From Streblospio benedicti (Eukaryota > Annelida > Polychaeta > Spionida > Spionidae), in the NCBI GenBank assembly GCA_019095985.1, contig CM032663.1, positions 18,141,649 to 18,205,648 on the forward strand: DNA of 64,000 nt, in the 5' to 3' direction. The position numbers were made by a program, and so were the translations under genes. The stretch's first letter is position 1. Each line of letters starts with the position of its first letter. Below the pieces are notes generated by a model that searched no databases, was not told the DNA's origin, and saw only the letters and a program-made list of their open reading frames with translations. Below, piece by piece: positions 28,061 through 38,621 of the stretch.

Positions 28061-29706
28061 TATAAACTTCAAAATTTTATTTGACTTAGTCTTTTTTAGC
28101 TCATGTCACTATATTACTAGGCTGCCTTTCGTCTGTCTTCTATTGGAGTTTACACAATTAAATCATTTTTCGTTTTATTTTTACAACTTATACACAGGTT
28201 ATATTTGTCTTTCACATGATAGTTTTTTTTATAATGATTGGGTTTGAAATATTGAAGCCCACTCAGGTGTACATCAACAATTTATTCTGGCTGCTGTAAC
28301 GGTCTTGTATTTAGAGGTATCCAAATAAGTGCCCACTCTGCTTGCACAACCCCAAGAGTATCCAAATAATTGCCCGAGCCTTTTCAAAGTTTACAGTATA
28401 TGGGATCTTCAAGAATAGTACTTTTTGTAATCATGTGTTGTTGTTTTTTTATTAAGGTGACAATCATATCCAAACTTGCTCACTAATCATGGTACACTCC
28501 TTGAAATGTCCCTCTGTGAAAATTGACTCAAATTCTAAAATTATTTTTTGCATTAAAAATTTAAGAATGGGTGTATGAGACCACTTCGATTTACGTGTGA
28601 TCGCTTAAACTCTTAAATGAATAAAAATAAATTTTATTATTCATACTAGAAATAGAGGTTCTTGTCATTCTATGATGGATAAGAAATTAATTTAATGTGA
28701 TGTGTTTATGATAAATAAGCTATAAGAAATAGTTTTTTGTTTTTGTTTTTTAAGATATTTAAATTTTTGGTTTACCACAAGTTATATCAATCTATGATTT
28801 AAAAAATCCATTCACTTGTTTAATTCCTGTCATTTATTTATTTACCGGTCTTTGCACAGAAGACAGAAGACAAAAACTTCTCTGATTTGACAAAATGATA
28901 TATTCATTTAGATATTATGTCACAATTTTACTTTGCTACTGCTTTTCTATCACAGATAAAATTTTACTACATGTATACTAATAATTTCTGCTTTCTATCA
29001 CAGATAAAATTTTACTACATGTAAACTAATAATTTCTCTTGAATAATAACAAACTCAAATATTTGAAGTATCATCAAAATATAGGTACACAATCAAAATA
29101 ATTAAAATAAAAATGTGAAGTCACCTAATTAGACAAAACAGTAGAAGTAGACAGTATAAAAGCTGCAAATATATTAATTCATTCAAATGCCTTCTGTTTT
29201 TTTAAGAATTAAAGCTCTGTTCTGCCCCTTAGGCTTACAGAATATAGGTATGGTTGTATTGCCATTATATTTGTCAAAAACTTCCTATCCAGATAACATT
29301 GTTTGGTTCCATAATGAAAAAAAAATTCTACCTGAAAATACATATGTTACAGAGTTGAAACAAAACCCATGAACATTTATTGGTTTACCGGATAATTATG
29401 TTGGAGAAAGAAATATAAATAAATCCAGTAGCACTAAAAAGCATACAAATATATGACTTGTGATATTAGTTGATAATTTTGTAGTATTCACTAAAGCCGG
29501 CCCCATATCATTGCGTTCACAACTGTGATCCCTGACCATTCTGAGATAGGGTCAGGAATCGTGAAAAGTTTGTCACGTTAGACTCAGGCGATCCAACCCA
29601 GGATTGAACAAACGTCATTGGACACAATGGCAGTCCCACCAGTCATAGATCGTAGTCATGATTATAGTTGTGTGCAGATCATTGGAAGAGAGCCCATAAT
29701 ATGAAG
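28061..29706. other. Intergenic spacer between convergent LRP5/6 and SIRT3
   Basis: AT-rich. It holds a 48-bp direct tandem duplication (28940-28988 and 28989-29036, sharing ctatcacagataaaatttta). A more complex patch at 29495-29690 includes a small hairpin (gatccctgacc/ggtcaggaatc) and may be a decayed repeat. TTTATT at 29376-29381 could be the SIRT3 polyadenylation signal read on the minus strand. Confidence 0.5.
28940..29036. repeat. 48-bp unit duplicated in tandem
   Basis: Two adjacent units, each containing cacagataaaattttactac followed by atgta-act-aataatttc, with one or two differences. Recent local duplication. Confidence 0.85.
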
Positions 29707-29824
29707 TTAGCTTTCACTTGTGTTTTCACATTTACTGATGAGCTTATCAAGGTCTTCTTTCCATCCCAACATGTCACAAAACTTGTTAACAGAAGACACC
29801 ACATCACCTATTAATGAAATACTC

Positions 29825-29855
<31 letters not shown>

Positions 29856-31678
29856 TTCTCAATCAACAAATTATAAGATACAATTGCAGTCATAATAGTA
29901 AATGAACAAGTATAAATAAAAAATTAAAAAATCATTTACCAGTAACTAAAACATCATTTTTACGGGGATTCTCTGCAAATGGGCCAGCAGCATCCATATT
30001 AAACATCACTCTAGGTGTGCCTTTGCAAACCATGTCTGCTATACCAGCAAATGGGTAGACCTAATGGAAGAGTTTCTTTTCTGGCTTTAACATTTCAAAT
30101 ATGAAATGATATATAATGTTACAATACATAACATTGGGTCTCCAAATGATTACTATCATGTGTAATTTTGTGTATGTTAAGAAAGAATAAGAAATATGAA
30201 TAACTTCTTTACATATGTATCCAGTTAATTTAGTTAATTTTGTGATTTCAAATACTTGTTTACCTCTAATGATGTCCCCATTATAATTAACAGGTGTGCC
30301 AATGGCATATCAATAATATGCTTGTAGAAGCGTTTTGGAAAGCTGTTCCCCAAAAACACAATATCTGGTTTCACAACTGCTTTGCATGTTTTCTTCCCAC
30401 ACATCGGAACTTTTCCTTCTAATATATCAACCTACACATCAAACAAAAAAATCTAATGAATAACATTGGATTGTTCTCATGATTGTAACTCCTAAATCTC
30501 CCTTCCTTCCTTTTATGCTCTTCAGAAGGAGATACGCTCTAGATATAGTCCAGAGATCAAGCGGTGTCACTGGAATGTAACTGCTTCAGAAGTCTGAAAA
30601 ACAACAGCTCTCCTACTTTTGTGGTGGTCCCAGTTCTGCTGTATGTTTGAGCACCTGCCTTTTGGCCCTTTCCCTTTTTACAGATTTCAGACCTTATATG
30701 AAAGCAAATTTTTTCACTCCTCATTCAAATCCATGGTTCATATCTTTACTTTATAGCATTCAGATACAATGTAGACTATAAAAATGGAACCTTATACCAT
30801 AAAATTAATTCACAGCATAATCAATTATTGAAAACATATGTATTTCATTGTCAGATATTAAGAATAAACTATTTTAAATATACTTTATTTATATACTTTT
30901 AAAGACAATTTTAAATTCTACAATGTACTCATATACTCAGAGCTCATATTACCTTTATGTCTTCACCATTATAAGATTGAAGGCATCCTTGGCATGTTGC
31001 AGTTGCATATGTGCCATGCGCTTCGACCAATTTGTCAGGTGAAATTCCTGCAACTATGATTAAATTGCATTAGTATATATTTTAAAAATTTCCTGTTTAA
31101 ATTCTAAAATACAAAAGCACATATCAACCAACAACTTACTTCTTTCTAGGCCATCAATATTTTGAGTGTACATTCGCAGTAGTAAGTCCTTCTCTTGTAA
31201 AAGTCTTATCATGTAATGTGCAACATTTGGTCGATAATATCCTGAAGGATATAATTCTTTAGACAAAGCATAAAATGGTTCAGGCCGAATAGAAAAATAG
31301 TCTATATCGAAGATTGCTTCTGGATATGGTAAGTTATATTTCTTTACATTATCATACAATCCGCTACCAGGAGTTCTGTAAAATGCAATTAATAATGTTC
31401 ATCCAACACCTCTAAAAACTAACTCTAATAACATGAAAAACATTATAGTATTTTGAAGCATTTCATCTTGAAAAATTTCAAAGGTAATTTTTTCAGAATC
31501 AAACAGTACGTTGAAAAATTCATACCTAAAATCTGGTATTCCACTTGGTGTACTAATACCTGCCCCAGCCATAACAACTATTTTGTTCACTCTTCCATTT
31601 TCTATCTGATCAACAATATCTTGTAATGTCCAACAACTTGGATCTGTGTTAAGTGAGCGACTAAGTGTAGTATTTAAC
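29707..31678 (-). CDS. SIRT3: SIRT3-type NAD+-dependent deacetylase (sirtuin), 5' end not found
   Basis: Class I sirtuin; SIRT3 deacylates mitochondrial matrix proteins using NAD+. Exons in transcript order: 31678-31526, 31375-31140, 31053-30953, 30431-30264, 30060-29940, 29807-29707 (stop). Phases fit at every junction and give about 292 residues. Visible: [18 protein letters not shown] and TPGSGLYDN (NAD binding), [37 protein letters not shown] with the catalytic His, [21 protein letters not shown], and a C-terminal [20 protein letters not shown] and ISTPSG are SIRT3-like; SIRT2 has NIDTLER and ISTSAG. The zinc cysteines are C-x2-C then C-x4-C, unlike human SIRT3 (C-x2-C twice). The targeting-peptide exon(s) should lie right of 31678, but I could not recognise them. 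Convergent with LRP5/6. Confidence 0.95.
29826..29854. repeat. (AAT)n microsatellite in SIRT3 intron
   Basis: About nine to ten uninterrupted aat units between the last two sirtuin exons. Confidence 0.95.
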
Positions 31679-32650
31679 CTACAACACAAATTCACAAAAT
31701 TATCTTATATCAAACTGTCCCAAATTTTTGTCATCATATTTGTAAAATTATTAAATCAGTCATTTCAGCTGTAGTCCTTTGCACAAACACATAATTTTAA
31801 GTGGAAAACTAAGTGAAAAAATTCCATTTAAGAAAGAAAAATTTGTAGTGAAACAGACAGATATGCTGGTGTCAAAGGGAATTTAACTACATGTAGTCCA
31901 TGAAAGCTTGGACCAAAACTAGGTCCTGCAATGTGAATCAGCGAGTCTGGATCAACAAGAGACATCTTCTAATTGGCACAAGTTACATGTTTAGTGATAT
32001 TTTTATATACTCAAACATTGTAACCATTCTTACATATTTAGTGACTATATTTATCATTTCAAAATATGCTAACCATCATTCAACTCAAAACGCAAAAGAA
32101 ACATATGAAAGTGCATATATACCATTTGTGATGGCAGTGTATATCCTTCACTATTGCTCTGCAAAATTTATAGAATGCACATCCAAGCATTTTCCTTCAA
32201 AGTATTTTCTTTTCTTTTATAGCTTCTTTCCATCTTTGATGAAAGGAATGTTGCAAAAGAAATAGACAAATTACTGTAATCAATTTTGTACACATTAATG
32301 AACAATGTAAAGAAACATTTTTTAATATTACTCTGAGATGATTGCTAATATTGTGAAAAGCAATCCTTTAAGAGTAATTTGAAAATAGGTAGGCCTATGC
32401 TCATATCTGTAAATGAGTTTATATAATGATATAATGTCCAGACAAATTCATATATAACCCACAGGTAGGAACTTTGGTACTCAGGTACTCCCAACTGTGT
32501 ATTCTCCTTGTACTCGATTACTCGGTCATATGTTAATTCTAAACAGACCAATAATTGTCTGCAGCTAGTGATTGTGTACAGAAATTATATAAATGATGTA
32601 AAATCATTGTTCAGGTAAATATCCGTATTACATCACTTATACACTAAACG
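31679..32650. other. No recognisable coding sequence
   Basis: This should be the SIRT3 first intron. An open frame on the plus strand at 31900-32265 has no recognisable similarity and an AT-rich composition; see rejected items. Confidence 0.5.
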
Positions 32651-33527
32651 CATACCATGGAAGCTTTCAAATTGTCACAACCTCTTCGTCAGCCATCATG
32701 AGATGGTGCTGTGACGTCATATAGGACATTATCCCAGATATGCGAGGGCCCCCCTCCTCTCGATCACAAATTAAGTGTGATTCATAATCTACACCATAGG
32801 ACCAACACAGTCATCACTGAAAAATCAGACAGAGTAGATGAGAGGAAGCAAATAAATGCACCATTAGAAAATTGTGTTTACCCTAACTGAGCAATTGACA
32901 GCGGCTCAGTTCAACCAAGTAAGAAAAACACTTAAGATGACAGGGCAATGGATAGAGGAAAGAAAAAGACAATGGTGGGAATCCTCTAAGTGAAAGGCAT
33001 TTCGGAGGAGATACAAAAAATCTTGGGCAATTATGGCTGTAACATATTCTTCAAGTCGAAGAATACCTTACGTCAATTGCTGTGAGCACTGAAAGATCCT
33101 TCCAAGAAAAATGTATGCGGAGCTGTATACAAGATCAAATGTGGTGGAAGTGATGACCAACCATGTGACAACTCTTACATCGGAGAAACCCCAGACACAG
33201 AAAACGCGCTTTAACCAGCACCGACAGAAAAGCACCACTTCTTCTCATGTTTCCCTCCACATATGATACATCAACAGCTGGGGTGGGACGACCAAATCAC
33301 GTTTGAGAATATTAGCACGCTGGACATAGACAGTGTGGCCTATGATTAGAAGATGAAGAAACCCATAATACATACAACTACTGAAACCCAAGCTCAACCA
33401 GAATGTGGGGGCCCTCAACTTGCGCACATCTGGGACAATGTCCTCGATGATGTCACAGCACCATCCTCTGACGATTAAAGATGATTGACAAAGAGTTGAC
33501 AACTTGAAAGCTTCCATCCATGGTATG
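32651..33527 (+). mobile_element. Broken Penelope-like retroelement piece with GIY-YIG endonuclease end and an inverted copy of its own 3' end
   Basis: From about 32800 to 33478 the plus strand carries recognisable pieces of a Penelope-like C-terminus: VYKIKCGG, NSYIGET (GIY-YIG core) and a terminal AHIWDNVLDDVTAPSSDD. Several breaks disrupt it, so it is a dead fragment. Its last 120 bp (33405-33527) are repeated in opposite orientation at 32651-32757, so the piece folds back on itself (arms share cataccatgg, aagctttcaa and gatggtgctgtgac). Penelope-like elements often leave partial inverted and tandem copies. Confidence 0.75.
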
Positions 33528-33899
33528 CTTTAATAAAGACTTAATCGGTCACTGAACCCCGTCCATATTGGGGTTATTTCATCTTCATGATGTGACTCGC
33601 TGAAGAAACGTAGCGGACACTTCATCTTCATTTTGTGACTCACTGAAGAAACGTAGCTGATACTGCATGAGTTTAAACGTCTGTTTGTAAGTTTATGATT
33701 TCCAGTGGCATAGTTGTCAGGTGATAGTTGTAGTTTAGTACAAATAGGTCAATACCATTTAATTTGAATGTCGATGTATTTCTATGAGGTTGGATGAGCA
33801 CGCGAACGCAGCATTTAGTAGACCTAGTACGGTAGAGCTCTAGCTATTACTTCAAATATCAAATCGACTATTTTTTTAATAGCTAGAGGGGTCTAACCT

Positions 33900-34975
33900 C
33901 TCCTATCGGCTATATCCACTTGTTACAACCGAGGTTACACATCTAAAGCATAATAGGTGGAGTGAAAGCTTTCTGACTGGTCGACAACAGAGAGTTATTG
34001 TGAATGGTGAGGCATCTTGTCTAGCTGATGTGTTGTCTGGTGTACCGCAGGGAAGCGTTCTTGGTCCACTTTTCTTCGTGCTGTTTATAAACGACATGCC
34101 AGAGGTAGTGCACAACTGTATAGCATTATTTGCTGATGATGCCAAGCTCTTTTCTGGTATCAATGATGATGTCGAGCATGAACTACTACAAGAGGATCTC
34201 CAAGAACTACAAAATTGGGCAGAAACATGGCAGCTAAAGTTCAATGCAAAAAAATGCAAAGTTCTTCACTTAGGGCGTCAGAACCCTCACCATAAGTATA
34301 GGATGGATGATGTGGAGCTTCAGCCAACAACCGAAGAAAAGGACCTAGTAGTTGTGATCGATGACCAGCTCAAGAATGATATACACACTGAAAGACAAGT
34401 GGCAAAAGCAAATCGTCAGCTGGGCCTTATAAGAAGATCCTTCGACAACATTGAAGGAGAGATGTTCATCCTACTCTACAAGACACTAGTCAGGCCACAT
34501 GTTGAATATTGCAATGCTATTGCATATCCAACATTAGACCGACAGGAGAAACTAATAGAAGGCGTGCAGAGAAGGGCAACAAAGCTTGTCAACAGCATTA
34601 AAGATAAAGAATATTAAGAGCGTCTAAAAACCCTAAAGTTACCATCACTGAAGTATCGTAGAGAAAGAGGAGACATGATTGAGGTCTACAAATATCTTCA
34701 TCATGTCAGACATGTCTATAAAGTGGCCTCGCTACCCACAAGTCCGGATGACAACCCAGCATCTACCAGAGGAAATAGTTTGAGACTGAAAAAGGAAAGG
34801 TGCAAGAAAACAGCAACTCAAAAGTTCTTTAGGCATAGGGCTGTAGATCTATGGAATAGTCTCCCAGATGAAGTTGTCACAGCACCATCACTGAACTCGT
34901 TTAAAAACAGGCTGGATAAATACTGGAGTCATCGTGTCTACATGTTATAGTTTGAATGTTAAAATAAACCATTCC
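33900..34975 (+). mobile_element. 5'-truncated non-LTR retrotransposon (LINE, CR1/L2/jockey-like), reverse transcriptase C-terminal half
   Basis: The frame contains GVPQGSVLGPLFFVLFINDM, then ALFADDAKLF, the A(F)ADD catalytic box, and WQLKFNAKKCKVLHLG, followed by the thumb (LLYKTLVRPHVEYCNAIAYP) and a C-terminal domain with FFRHRAVDLWNSLPDEVV ending at 34949. The N-terminal endonuclease and front of the RT are missing, as in typical 5' truncation. One in-frame stop (taa, 34615-34617) separates the RT from the C-terminal part, so this copy is inactive. A short AAAG/AATAC-rich tail follows near 35060. Confidence 0.9.
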
Positions 34976-35079
34976 CACGCAAAAGTTAAACGAGCAATAG
35001 ATAAAATTGTAATTAGTGATTTCAGTAACAGGTCTCTGACCTAAAAAAGACTGAAACGGATAAAGTAAAGTAATACTAA

Positions 35080-35297
35080 GGGACGGACCATTCGATATTT
35101 GGGGGGTGGGCGACTTGAAATTTTCCAAAAAAAAATCTGCCTCTGATTTTGAAAGGAAAAAAAAATTTGTCTCTGATGTTCACCAAATTTGTCTCACTTC
35201 AAGTTGAAAATAAAAAATTTGTCTCTAGAAAGTCAAAAAAAAAATTGTTTCATCCGTAAACATTTTGTCGCCCCCCAAATATCGAATGGTCCGTCCC
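35080..35297. mobile_element. PIF/Harbinger-type MITE with TAA target duplication
   Basis: Perfect 27-bp terminal inverted repeats beginning gggacggaccattcgatatt, total 218 bp, flanked on both sides by TAA (35077-35079, 35298-35300). A 3-bp TWA duplication and GGG termini are the Harbinger pattern. The interior is A/T-run-rich with several ttgtctct repeats and is non-coding. Confidence 0.88.
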
Positions 35298-35801
35298 TAA
35301 TAGAGGAGTCTGGACTCTGGAGTGATAAAGATGCAGATAATTAAGCTAGTCCTAGAATTCTCACCAGTATCTTGTACATACAAAAATATGGGGAGTTATT
35401 TAAGAATTCTTTAATTCTAAATAAGTATCAGTGACATTGCTCAGTGAAGTCAATAATTGCAAAATAAAACTAAAAAATTGGAAGTTGAACTTTGGACTAC
35501 TTTTTTGACAAAAATGGGAAAAGTTGATCACTGTTTAGAAACCGTTACATCAACATGTCAGCGCCCTTGAGAATAAGTTGGACTTTAAAAAATCAGGTAT
35601 TTTAGTATACATTTGGATGTGCATGTGGTTTCTAATTATTGTAAAGTACTCTCATAACGATTAAGTCCAGTTTGTTGACATTGAGAAATATATACTAACA
35701 AACATGTACACAAACGCTATCATTTTTCATTGAATTTATTGTATTATCGCTTGTGGTTATGGTAAAGTAAACCCCAAACTTGGCCAAACGCCCAAAGTAT
35801 A

Positions 35802-36172
35802 AAATTTAGTAGGGTTATAGTTGAGTTTTAACATGCATGGTACTTTTTAGTACATTCAGAACCAAGTAGACTTATACAGTCTTTGACTTGGCCTGGGCGG
35901 GGATCGAACCCCGGACCACCATACCCACCATACCCACTACTAGTAGTGGGTATCAATACGTCATTGAAGCAAAGGTTTTTTTAGCCTTGTGGATGTGGCG
36001 TAGTTAGTATAGCGTTGGCTTTGTTGGCTAGTCGCTAAGCGGCGCAGTTGACCCAGAGGTCCGGGGTTCGATCCCCGCCCAGGCCAAGTCAAAGACTGTA
36101 TAAGTCTACTTGGTTCTGAATGTACTAAAAAGTACCATGCATGTTAAAACTCAACTATAACCCTACTAAATT
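35802..36172 (+). mobile_element. tRNA-derived SINE forming a foldback pair
   Basis: Arms 35802-35917 and 36059-36172 are nearly perfect inverted copies (about 115 bp), carrying the SINE 3' part. The right-hand copy has a full tRNA-like head from about 35987: A-box-like tggcgtagttagtatagcg and B-box ggttcgatccc at 36065. The left-hand copy is headless. The spacer includes the palindrome acccactactagtagtgggt at 35932-35951. It is not a functional tRNA: the stem pairing is poor and the element continues past the tRNA end. Confidence 0.8.
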
Positions 36173-36934
36173 TCATATCAAAGCATGCGAATCTCCACAA
36201 CAATACTTCACTAGATCTGCCCAAAGTATAGTTGACCACCTTCCCAGTAAACTACAGAACTTAAATGCCAGATACTAGATCTAGTAGTGAAAGTATGCTG
36301 CTCTCCCCCTCAGAGCTCTCCCCATCACATGGACACTATGCCAATTTACAATGTGTCGTAAAACTTGGCACTGCACAATCTACAAGCTTTATTTTCTAAA
36401 TCTTATGCATAGAGGTACTGTTGGAATCCACAGATTGACATTGACCCTGGTATATCTTTTTTTCTGCTGCACGCATGCTCTAGCAACCGTACAACAACAA
36501 TATATCTTGGCCTGAACATTTAAAAATGTCTGTTATTATGTTACATTAGGTGTGACAACACCTACACAGTGGCACGGCACTTAGATATGATAGATCTAGT
36601 AGTACTACTACTCAATAGTCCTAGAATCTAATGGACATGAGTAAAGGCTGTTTATTTTTTCCAATTCTTATCATGACTGCATGTTGTTAACATGTTCCAT
36701 TGATAATTAGAGGCAACGAAGTATATATTTGTGGTTGTTGAGTGTCAATGTGATTTACCCATGACCTACTCATGACCACTGGAGACAAAAAGTGACAAGA
36801 TTATCATGTAAAATTTAAATGGGCCAAACCAAAGTCCTTTGTCAAACAAGAGTACACCAAATAGAAACGTCTAGAGTACGAAATAATTTTCCTGCTAGGA
36901 TCTACTGTTGACTTTTTTCCATTTAAGCTTCCAG
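36173..36934. other. No recognisable feature upstream of the NDUFV3-like exon
   Basis: AT-rich. The first NDUFV3 exon (targeting peptide) and the SIRT3 5' exon could lie near here, but neither is identifiable by eye. Confidence 0.4.
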
Positions 36935-36945
36935 GATGGAGGCTG

Positions 36946-37875
36946 ATGATTACACGTATGCAAAGTGGCAGTAATACGACAAGTAAACCACCTGCATCAT
37001 CAAAGCCACCGCCACCTGCATCATCAAAGCCACCCCAGCCTCAAGTTGTACAAGCAGACAACTCCTCTTACAAGGTAAAAATGTCATCACAAACATATTT
37101 TCAGCTATGTAAATGTATTATAATTTGCTGGCATAAAAAATGTTTAGAACCTGTCATCAAATCTAGACTACTTTTCGTGGTCTCTCATTATCTTGGTTAG
37201 GTTAAATGAAAATCCTCAAGTTAGCACATCAGACACGTGTGACAACTGAACAATTTTCATTTGACCTGACAAAGATCCTCGGCAAAGATCCCTAGTGAGA
37301 CACATCGGAAGTCTAGGTTACTGTAAAGCTAGAAACATTTGCACACAATTTAATTTGCGAATTTCATGAGTAGATGCAAAAACGCAAACTTAAATAGTCA
37401 GCAAACATTAATAGCCTATGTAAAGTAGTTCTAGGATGGACCAAAATCGCATAATTTAAGTCATAAAATAATTTATAGATGAAAATCGCACACAATTTAA
37501 AAGTCACAAAATATTCTAATTATACTGTAGATCTGAATGACAGGTCTCAAAAGGTGTCTGAATTTATTTGTCGATTTATAAATGAGCATAAATTTGTTTT
37601 AACGTTAATAATTATTTAAGTATAGTTTTCTTTAATGCATAGTTAGTTGCAAGAGCTTTCCAATGGAGGAATAAGTAGACAGCTGAATTAGTCATTGGAT
37701 GATGTTGATTACCATCGAATGATACTTCATTAAATGATTGTTTTTGTTTTTACAGGTTCCTGAATATTATGCCCATAATGAATTCAGCTACTATGAAATT
37801 GACAGTGCAATGGCGAAGTTCAGAATTGGGCAACCAAGTAAATACAAACCAATTCCTTATGGATCAAAGAAATAA
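36946..37875 (+). CDS. NDUFV3: NDUFV3-like complex I 10-kDa flavoprotein subunit, last two exons
   Basis: Accessory subunit of the NADH-oxidising module of mitochondrial complex I. Exons: up to 37074 and 37756-37875 (stop at 37873-37875); the junction is phase 0. The first exon gives a proline/serine/lysine linker and DNSSYK. The second gives VPEYYAHNEFSYYEIDSAMA and KFRIGQPSKYKPIPYGSKK. This matches the human short isoform end (DNTTYK ... LSKFRMPQPS). The ATG at 36946 is the first in frame, but tttaag/ttccag at 36915-36934 looks like an acceptor, so the true start probably lies in an upstream targeting-peptide exon. A 24-bp unit is duplicated in frame at 36988-37035. Two overlapping AATAAA at 37927-37937 give a short 3'UTR. 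Confidence 0.82.
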
Positions 37876-38621
37876 TTTATTGTATGAAATAGTCGTGAAT
37901 GTCATTCAAATGTTTGAAATGTTAACAATAAAATAAATCTTGTTACTTAGTGTTCAGTTTATCTTTAATTTGGACTACTGGTAAAAAATAAAATCAAATA
38001 ACAATAAAATAAAAAATAATCTTTATTAAAATGAGATTCAAACTTAAATCTCCATCACATTTAAACCAATAACAAACTTCTGTATATACAAATATGTAGT
38101 AGAGAAGATATGAACAATTAAATAGTTCACCTAAACCCATTATAGGTATTACTACAACCATTTTTAATGTGCACAATAAAAGCACATAATAAAAGTATAG
38201 TGACTAACATAAATAAAAAAAAAAATATACAAACATGTGTAGTTGAAAATTAAAAGCTTGTATTTACAATTTTGATCATAATTGCTGATATGACAGTCAG
38301 TTCACAAAAACAAAAGATGAGCATTATTCGGTGATACTTATTTGAATGTTTTAAAATAATTTGATTTCTAGCTAAATTTCATCATTGCAGAGCTTGTTTT
38401 CCTTCAAACCATAAACTAACTGTGCATTACTGTGCATAGTTTGAACTTCAATCAGGCATAAAAAGTTTCACAATCACGATTAATGTTGCATTTCCTAAAA
38501 TTATATTCAACCTTCTTTCTCTCACATCTTTCTAGCAGGTGTATTTCTACCATGATAGACATGGTTGAAGACATGTTATACAATGTTGAGCTTCCATATA
38601 ATAGAATAATTTAATAAAACC

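Noticed and set aside
28940-29036. Short direct repeats considered as a CRISPR-like array
   Set aside because: Only two adjacent units without spacers, in animal DNA.
31900-32265. 121-codon open frame on the plus strand
   Set aside because: AT-rich, hydrophobic by composition, no recognisable similarity, and inside a probable SIRT3 intron.
35987-36085. Possible tRNA gene
   Set aside because: A and B boxes are present, but acceptor and anticodon stems do not pair well. The sequence continues into a tail and is inverted next to a second copy, so it is a SINE.
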